Of a stretch of 8,492 nucleotides of DNA, positions 5,023 to 8,492 are shown piece by piece. The stretch comes from Thermaceae bacterium (GTDB lineage Bacteria > Deinococcota > Deinococci > Deinococcales > Marinithermaceae), in contig JALVVO010000194.1 in assembly GCA_027023345.1 (NCBI GenBank), positions 1 to 8,492 on the forward strand. The letters run 5' to 3'. Within the stretch, counting starts at the first letter, position 1. Each line of letters begins with the position of its first letter. The notes beneath the pieces were generated by a model. The model had not been told where the DNA came from and searched no databases. It was given only the letters and a program-made list of their open reading frames with translations. Position numbers and translations under genes: made by a program.

Positions 5023-5532
5023 GTGTACGGGATTTTGGCCTGGCCGCCGGACGCGCTCCGGGAGTGGATGGAGGATCTCCAAAAAAAGCACGGCGTCCGG
5101 GGCTACGGCCCCCCGCACCTCAACCTGCGCCAGCCCTTTCGCTGGCGCTTCAGCCAGGAGGCCCTAAAACGCGGGGTGGAGGGCATCCTCCGGGGGCACG
5201 ACCCCTTCCGGGTCAAGCTCGGCGACTGGCGGACCTTCAACTCCGGGGTGGTCTACCTCCGCGCCTACGGGGGCTCGGCCTTCGACCGGTTGCACCGGGC
5301 GCTCGAGCCCCTGGCCCCACCCGAGGCCGAGATCGAAGGACCCTCCTACATCCCCCACTTCACCCTGGCCCTGGGGCTCGACCCCGAGGAGGCGGAAGCC
5401 CTTCGAAAGAAGCTCCCGCCCCCGCCGATCGGCTCCTTCACTGTAAAAGAGGTGGCGCTCGTCCAGGACGTGGGCGACGGCGAGCTCGTCGAGATCGCCC
5501 GCTTCCCCCTGGGCCTCCCCAAGGAAGACTAA
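5023..5532 (+). CDS. 2H phosphoesterase / 2'-5' RNA ligase-like protein (YjcG-type)
   Basis: This 169-residue protein belongs to the 2H phosphoesterase superfamily, which acts on 2',3'-cyclic or 2'-5' linked phosphates in RNA or nucleotides. The two histidine motifs are PPHLNLRQPF (H32) and IPHFTLALGL (H112, with T114), spaced as in the two-lobed fold. The second is canonical H-x-T; the first is H-L-N, with asparagine in place of threonine or serine. The final strands, VALVQDVGDGELVEIARFPL, match the family's C-terminal edge. The GTG start is chosen for its position directly behind the TATACT box and because the protein opens with strand MYGILAWPP, typical of the fold. The gene ends one base into a strong hairpin terminator. 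Substrate and physiological role are unknown for this subfamily. Confidence 0.85.
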   Translation: MYGILAWPPDALREWMEDLQKKHGVRGYGPPHLNLRQPFRWRFSQEALKRGVEGILRGHDPFRVKLGDWRTFNSGVVYLRAYGGSAFDRLHRALEPLAPPEAEIEGPSYIPHFTLALGLDPEEAEALRKKLPPPPIGSFTVKEVALVQDVGDGELVEIARFPLGLPKED

Positions 5533-5552
5533 GGGCGCCCGAAGGGCGCCCT
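5532..5552. terminator. Bidirectional hairpin terminator
   Basis: AGGGCGCCC-GAA-GGGCGCCCT is a perfect 9-bp stem with a three-base loop between two convergent genes; each arm is itself nearly self-complementary. No long T tract follows on either strand, as is common for GC-rich thermophile terminators. It shares the CCCGAAGG core with the pilA terminator. Confidence 0.65.
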
Positions 5553-5555
5553 CTA

Positions 5556-5583
5556 CAAGCCACGAGCTACAGGCTACGAGCTT
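5556..5583. repeat. Two tandem copies of a 14-base degenerate repeat
   Basis: CAAGCCACGAGCTA and CAGGCTACGAGCTT match at 11 of 14 positions and abut directly. The second copy runs into the peroxiredoxin stop codon. Short strings built from GCTAC/GAGCT units like this are, from memory, frequent next to genes in Thermus-group genomes. A role as processing signal or mobile repeat is not known. Confidence 0.45.
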
Positions 5584-6250
5584 AGGCCTTTTTGTACCGC
5601 AGGTACCACCGCTTGAACTCGGCGTACTCGTCCTTCTTGGCCTCGTCCTTCTTGACGTCCTCGAGGGTCGTGGGCGGCGGGACGATCGCCGGCTCGCCGG
5701 GCTGCCAGTTCGCCGGCGTGGCCAGGCCGGTCTTGTCGGTGAACTGCAGGGCGTCGATGAAGCGAAGGATCTCGTCGATGTTTCGGCCGGTCGAGAGCGG
5801 GTAGTAGAGGATGCCGCGGACGATCTGCTCGGGGTCGATGATGAAGACCGCCCGCACCGCCGCGGTCTCCGACTGGGCGGGGTGGATCATCCCGTACTTC
5901 GAGGAGACCTTCATGTCCAGGTCGGCGATGACCGGGAACTCGATGGTCACGCCGCTCATCTCCTCGAGGTCCTTCACCCAGGCCAGGTGGCTGTAGATCG
6001 AGTCGATGGAGAGGCCGATGAGCTGGACGTTGCGGGCCTCGAAGTCCTTCTGGCGGCTCGCGAAGGCCATGAACTCGGTGGAGCAGACCGGGGTGAAGTC
6101 CGCCGGGTGGCTAAAGAGCACCACCCACTTCCCCTTGAAGTCGGAGAGCTTGATGATCCCCTTGGTGGTCTTGGCCTCGAAGTCCGGAGCCGGTTCGCCG
6201 ATCTTCGGCAGGGTGGGAGCGGTGGTGGTTTCCTTGACTTCCATAATCAT
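5582..6250 (-). CDS. 1-Cys peroxiredoxin (Prx6-type / archaeal-type Prx)
   Basis: This 222-residue cytoplasmic peroxiredoxin would reduce hydrogen peroxide and organic hydroperoxides. The peroxidatic site is HPADFTPVCSTEF, with Cys56 and Thr53 in the PxxxTxxC pattern. The supporting arginine lies in AAVRAVFIIDP. The long C-terminal arm (TPANWQPGEPAIVPPPTT and beyond) is characteristic of Prx6 and of the archaeal enzymes that build decamers. There is no second cysteine anywhere, so an external thiol must reduce the sulfenic acid. ATG at 6250 is taken because GGAGGTG (6253-6259) lies just upstream; ATG at 6244 is an alternative two codons later. The open frame continues further upstream, but that part crosses the promoter and the divergent gene. 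It has its own sigma-A promoter and a hairpin terminator, so it is monocistronic. Confidence 0.95.
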   Translation of the reverse strand: MIMEVKETTTAPTLPKIGEPAPDFEAKTTKGIIKLSDFKGKWVVLFSHPADFTPVCSTEFMAFASRQKDFEARNVQLIGLSIDSIYSHLAWVKDLEEMSGVTIEFPVIADLDMKVSSKYGMIHPAQSETAAVRAVFIIDPEQIVRGILYYPLSTGRNIDEILRFIDALQFTDKTGLATPANWQPGEPAIVPPPTTLEDVKKDEAKKDEYAEFKRWYLRYKKA

Positions 6251-6266
6251 TACACCTCCGGGAAGT

Positions 6267-6295
6267 ATGGTAGCCCGGGGACCGGTCCTTGTCAA
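6267..6295 (-). promoter_or_regulatory. Peroxiredoxin promoter with embedded palindromes
   Basis: On the minus strand a consensus -35 TTGACA (6290-6295), a 17-base spacer and TACCAT (6267-6272, four of six) form a classic housekeeping promoter, followed by GGAGGTG. The spacer holds the perfect palindrome GGACCGGTCC (6279-6288). The -35 box itself is the centre of CCTTG-t-CAAGG (plus strand, 6287-6297). Both are placed where a repressor or redox regulator could act; this is inference. It is the only promoter here with a full -35. Confidence 0.7.
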
Positions 6296-6302
6296 GGGTA
6301 GG

Positions 6303-8492
6303 ATGCGGGCGATGCGGGGGTATCGGGACCCGGGGCTCTCGGGCGGGGTGGCGCGCCTGCTCGCCGAGGCCCGCGACCGGGCCCGCGCGCAGAAGCGGGT
6401 GGCGTGGCTCACGCTCCCCTCGCTCAGGGACTACTTCGTCGAGCGCCTGGCCGGCGAGGGGCCCCTCCTCGGGGTGGAGGTGCTTCACTTCCAGGCGCTC
6501 TACCAGCGGGTGGTCACCGCCTGGGACCCGCCCCCGGGCATGATCGGGACCGGCGAGCGGGTGGCCCGGGTGGCCGACCTCCTTTACCGGCGGGGCTGGC
6601 TCCGGGGGCCGGGGGAGGCCCGGCTCTTCGCCCGGGCCATCGCCGAGCTGAAGCGCTTCGGCGTGCCCCCCGACGCGCTACCCCAGGTGGACCGGGAGAG
6701 CGAGCGGCTCGCCGAGGTCTACCGCGCCTACGAGGGAGAGCGCGGCGACCTTTTGGACCCCGACGACCTCGCCTGGGAGGCGGTGCGCCGGGTCGAGGCG
6801 GGGGCGGAGGTGCCGCTTTTTGACGCGCTCTACGCCGGTGGATTCCTCGAGCTCGCCCCCCGCGAGGTCCGCTTCCTCCGGGCGGCGGCCGCGCGGCACG
6901 AGGTCGCCCTGGTGCTCCCCGAGGACCCCGGGCTCGGGCTTTCGGCGATCCCAGCCCTAAAAGGGAACCGCACCGCCCTCGTGGCCGAGAACCCGGTGCA
7001 CGAGCTGCGCTACGTGCTCGCCGAGCTCAAGGCCGACTTGCTCCTTGGGGACTACGCCCCCGGCGAGCTCGCGGTGGTGGCGCCGGAGGGCCGGCTCCCC
7101 GAGCTCCTGCTTCTCGCCCGCGAGTACGGCCTGCCCCTTGCCAACGAGGCCTACCGTGCCCTGGTCGAGACCAAGGACGGCCGGCGGCTCTTCGAGCTGC
7201 TCGCCTTCGCCGAGCGGCCCACCGGCGAGCGACTCTTCCTCTTTCCCGGCTTCGAGGAGCTCGCCAGGAGGGCGCTGGCGCTGGGGCTCGCCGGCAGGGA
7301 GGCGATCCTGCGCCTGGCCGGCGGGCTCGGCCAGGAAGCAGCGCTCCGCGCGCTCCTCGACCGCTTCCAGCCCGGGGCGGACCCGCTCCGTTGGGCGGCG
7401 GACTTCCTGGACGCCGATCCGGTGCTAAAAGCGAGCCCCTTTCGGCCCGCCTTCGAGGAGCGCGCCCGGGAGGCGCTTTTGGCCGGCGGGGGCCGGGACT
7501 TCGTGAAGTGGTGGGCGAGCCTGCTCGCGAGCGTCCGCTCCCGAAGCCGGGAGCCGGCGGGGGTGGCCCTCCTGACCCCCGACGCCGCCCTCGGCCGCCG
7601 CTACCGGAAGGCCTACCTGGTCTACGCCGTCGCCGGGGCCTACCGCGTGGGCGAGCGCGAGGGTTACTTCTTCCCCGAGGAGGTGCGCGAGCGCTGGCCG
7701 CGCCTCTTCGCCGGGGGAGCGCCGGGGCTCCCCAAGCGGATCCGGGGCCGCGACGAGCGGCTCTTTGCCGCCCTGGGCACGCTGGCCGAGGAGCTGGTGG
7801 TGAGCTATCCGGCCACCGAAGGGGGGCAGCCGCTCCGGCCCGAGCGCGGGCTCCTGGGCCTGGAGCCCCAGCCCATGCCCCCGCCCCGGCGGGCCTCGGC
7901 CTACGGCTACCGGCCCCGGCGGCGACCGGCGGAAGCGTACCCGCCGCTTCCCCAGCCGCGGAACCTGGCGGAGCTCGAGCGCTGGGCCCGCTTCGGCCGC
8001 TGCGGGTTCCGCGCCTACCTCGATCGGGCGGGGATCGCCCCCCCTACGGGTCCCTGGGAGGACGAGGGCTGGCGCCGGGCCTGGCGCGCCCTGGCCCGGG
8101 CCAAGCGCGAGGGCGAATCGCCTCCCGAGGAGGCGCTCGCCGCCTTCGGCATGCGGGAGGAGGAGTGGGCCCGGCTGGGCTTTGGCAACCGGGTCGAGCT
8201 CCCCGGCTTCCCGGTCCCCGCGGTGGTGCCGGCGCTGGAGCGGAGGGGCGGGGTCTATCGGGTCTACCGCTTCGACGACGAGCCCGCTCCTTCCCCCGCC
8301 GAGGCCCGCCGGCGCTTTACCGGAAGGCTCGGGGAGGTGCTGGCGGCGGCGGCCCTGGTGGCGCCCTGGTTCATCGACTGGAACCGCTACCGCCCGCAGC
8401 TCGAGAAATGGGCCGAGGCCGCTATGGGCCGCAAGGTCAGCATCGCCGGCGATGTCGATTTCGTCCTCTTTCCATGGCCCGCGGCGCGGCTG
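6303..8492 (+). CDS. AddB-like (RecB-family) recombination nuclease, chimeric at its 3' end
   Basis: The open frame runs 730 codons without a stop to the window edge. Codons 1 to about 680 resemble the AddB subunit of bacterial helicase-nucleases, which process double-strand breaks for recombination. It has a helicase-like N-terminus (VAWLTLPSLRDYFVERL, then GPLLGVEVLHFQALYQRVV) and the AddB pattern LYAGGFLELAPREVRFLRAA followed by EVALVLPEDP. The C-terminal entry to the PD-(D/E)XK nuclease, ELERWARFGRCGFRAYLDRAG, resembles the CPFRxxL segment that carries an iron-sulfur cysteine in AddB. The ATP-binding loop is absent (DPGLSGGVARLL instead of GxxGxGKT). The catalytic GxxDR and DYKT motifs would lie further on and are not reached. 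From about codon 680 the sequence switches to an AsmA-like protein (separate entry). Start: ATG 6303 or ATG 6312; the latter lies seven bases behind TAGGAT (6299-6304), so could be leaderless. It is divergent from peroxiredoxin. Confidence 0.75.
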   Translation, partial: MRAMRGYRDPGLSGGVARLLAEARDRARAQKRVAWLTLPSLRDYFVERLAGEGPLLGVEVLHFQALYQRVVTAWDPPPGMIGTGERVARVADLLYRRGWLRGPGEARLFARAIAELKRFGVPPDALPQVDRESERLAEVYRAYEGERGDLLDPDDLAWEAVRRVEAGAEVPLFDALYAGGFLELAPREVRFLRAAAARHEVALVLPEDPGLGLSAIPALKGNRTALVAENPVHELRYVLAELKADLLLGDYAPGELAVVAPEGRLPELLLLAREYGLPLANEAYRALVETKDGRRLFELLAFAERPTGERLFLFPGFEELARRALALGLAGREAILRLAGGLGQEAALRALLDRFQPGADPLRWAADFLDADPVLKASPFRPAFEERAREALLAGGGRDFVKWWASLLASVRSRSREPAGVALLTPDAALGRRYRKAYLVYAVAGAYRVGEREGYFFPEEVRERWPRLFAGGAPGLPKRIRGRDERLFAALGTLAEELVVSYPATEGGQPLRPERGLLGLEPQPMPPPRRASAYGYRPRRRPAEAYPPLPQPRNLAELERWARFGRCGFRAYLDRAGIAPPTGPWEDEGWRRAWRALARAKREGESPPEEALAAFGMREEEWARLGFGNRVELPGFPVPAVVPALERRGGVYRVYRFDDEPAPSPAEARRRFTGRLGEVLAAAALVAPWFIDWNRYRPQLEKWAEAAMGRKVSIAGDVDFVLFPWPAARL
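8345..8492 (+). other. AsmA-family N-terminal fragment of alphaproteobacterial type
   Basis: In the same frame as the AddB-like gene, the last ~48 residues read LVAPWFIDWNRYRPQLEKW and then MGRKVSIAGDVDFVLFPWP. This matches the start of alphaproteobacterial AsmA proteins: the end of a membrane helix, then (A)P-x-FIDW-x-x-(Y), E-x-x-x-x-GR-x-V-x-(V)-x-G-(D)-(I/V)-D-x-x-L-(F/L)-P-x-P. AsmA proteins are inner-membrane anchored bridge proteins linked to outer-membrane lipid transport. Codons shift here too: AAA, GCT, GAT twice and CCA appear within about 25 codons, while the upstream gene strongly prefers G/C endings. The fragment has lost its own start and is cut by the window edge. Confidence 0.75.

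Noticed and set aside
6251..6412. N-terminal extension of the peroxiredoxin frame by 54 residues
   Set aside because: It crosses the promoter and ribosome binding site and the start of the divergent gene; the family begins near the ATG at 6250.
7045..7428. A 127-codon plus-strand open frame rich in serine and arginine
   Set aside because: It is an out-of-frame shadow of the AddB-like gene.
6303..8492. A genuine novel nuclease-membrane protein fusion
   Set aside because: The join lies close to the end of the window, coincides with a codon-use change and removes the nuclease active site; a chimeric contig is simpler.
1..8492. CRISPR arrays, tRNA genes or insertion sequence ends
   Set aside because: No regularly spaced repeats, cloverleaf-like segments, transposase fragments or flanking target duplications were seen.

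Overview
The window reads as a piece of a GC-rich (about 70% in backbone genes) bacterium of the Deinococcus-Thermus phylum, most likely the Thermales (Thermus, Meiothermus, Oceanithermus, Marinithermus or relatives). The signs are the PilA4-like type IV pilin, the aspartate kinase with an internal second start, GTG starts placed directly behind a -10 box (leaderless genes), GC-rich terminators, and a short tandem repeat of a style I recall from Thermus intergenic DNA. Genus is not resolvable by eye.

Region 1 (1-1900) is an accessory islet with lower GC. A type IV pilin gene (minus strand) lies between two separate remnants of HEPN/MNT-type modules. On the left is a minimal nucleotidyltransferase whose C-terminus is frameshifted. 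On the right is a nucleotidyltransferase gene following a HEPN partner that is broken by an internal deletion and a frameshift with a stop. The pilin has its own terminator, a strong ribosome binding site and an unusual upstream region (a nine-base C tract and a 14-bp perfect palindrome).

Region 2 (1911-5532) is compact housekeeping DNA: an EamA/DMT transporter overlapping tail-to-tail with an HNH endonuclease; a 43-bp divergent promoter between the HNH gene and aspartate kinase; aspartate kinase (with a probable internally started beta subunit) overlapping a purine-type phosphoribosyltransferase by four bases; then a 2H phosphoesterase (2'-5' RNA ligase-like) with its own extended -10 box. 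Several starts look leaderless.

Region 3 (5532-8492) has a shared hairpin terminator, a 1-Cys peroxiredoxin (minus) with a clear -35/-10/Shine-Dalgarno set, and a divergent long open frame that runs off the right edge. That frame begins as an AddB-like (RecB-family) recombination nuclease. Its last 130-150 bases, however, encode the N-terminus of an alphaproteobacterial-type AsmA membrane protein, with a matching change in codon use. I read this as a chimeric contig end rather than a natural fusion.

No tRNA, rRNA, CRISPR array or intact insertion sequence was seen. The strongest points for follow-up are the end-of-window chimera, the decayed HEPN/MNT modules bracketing pilA, the possible length-variable tract upstream of pilA, and the run of leaderless extended -10 promoters. 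I did not find convincing evidence of a complete new defence or mobile system.
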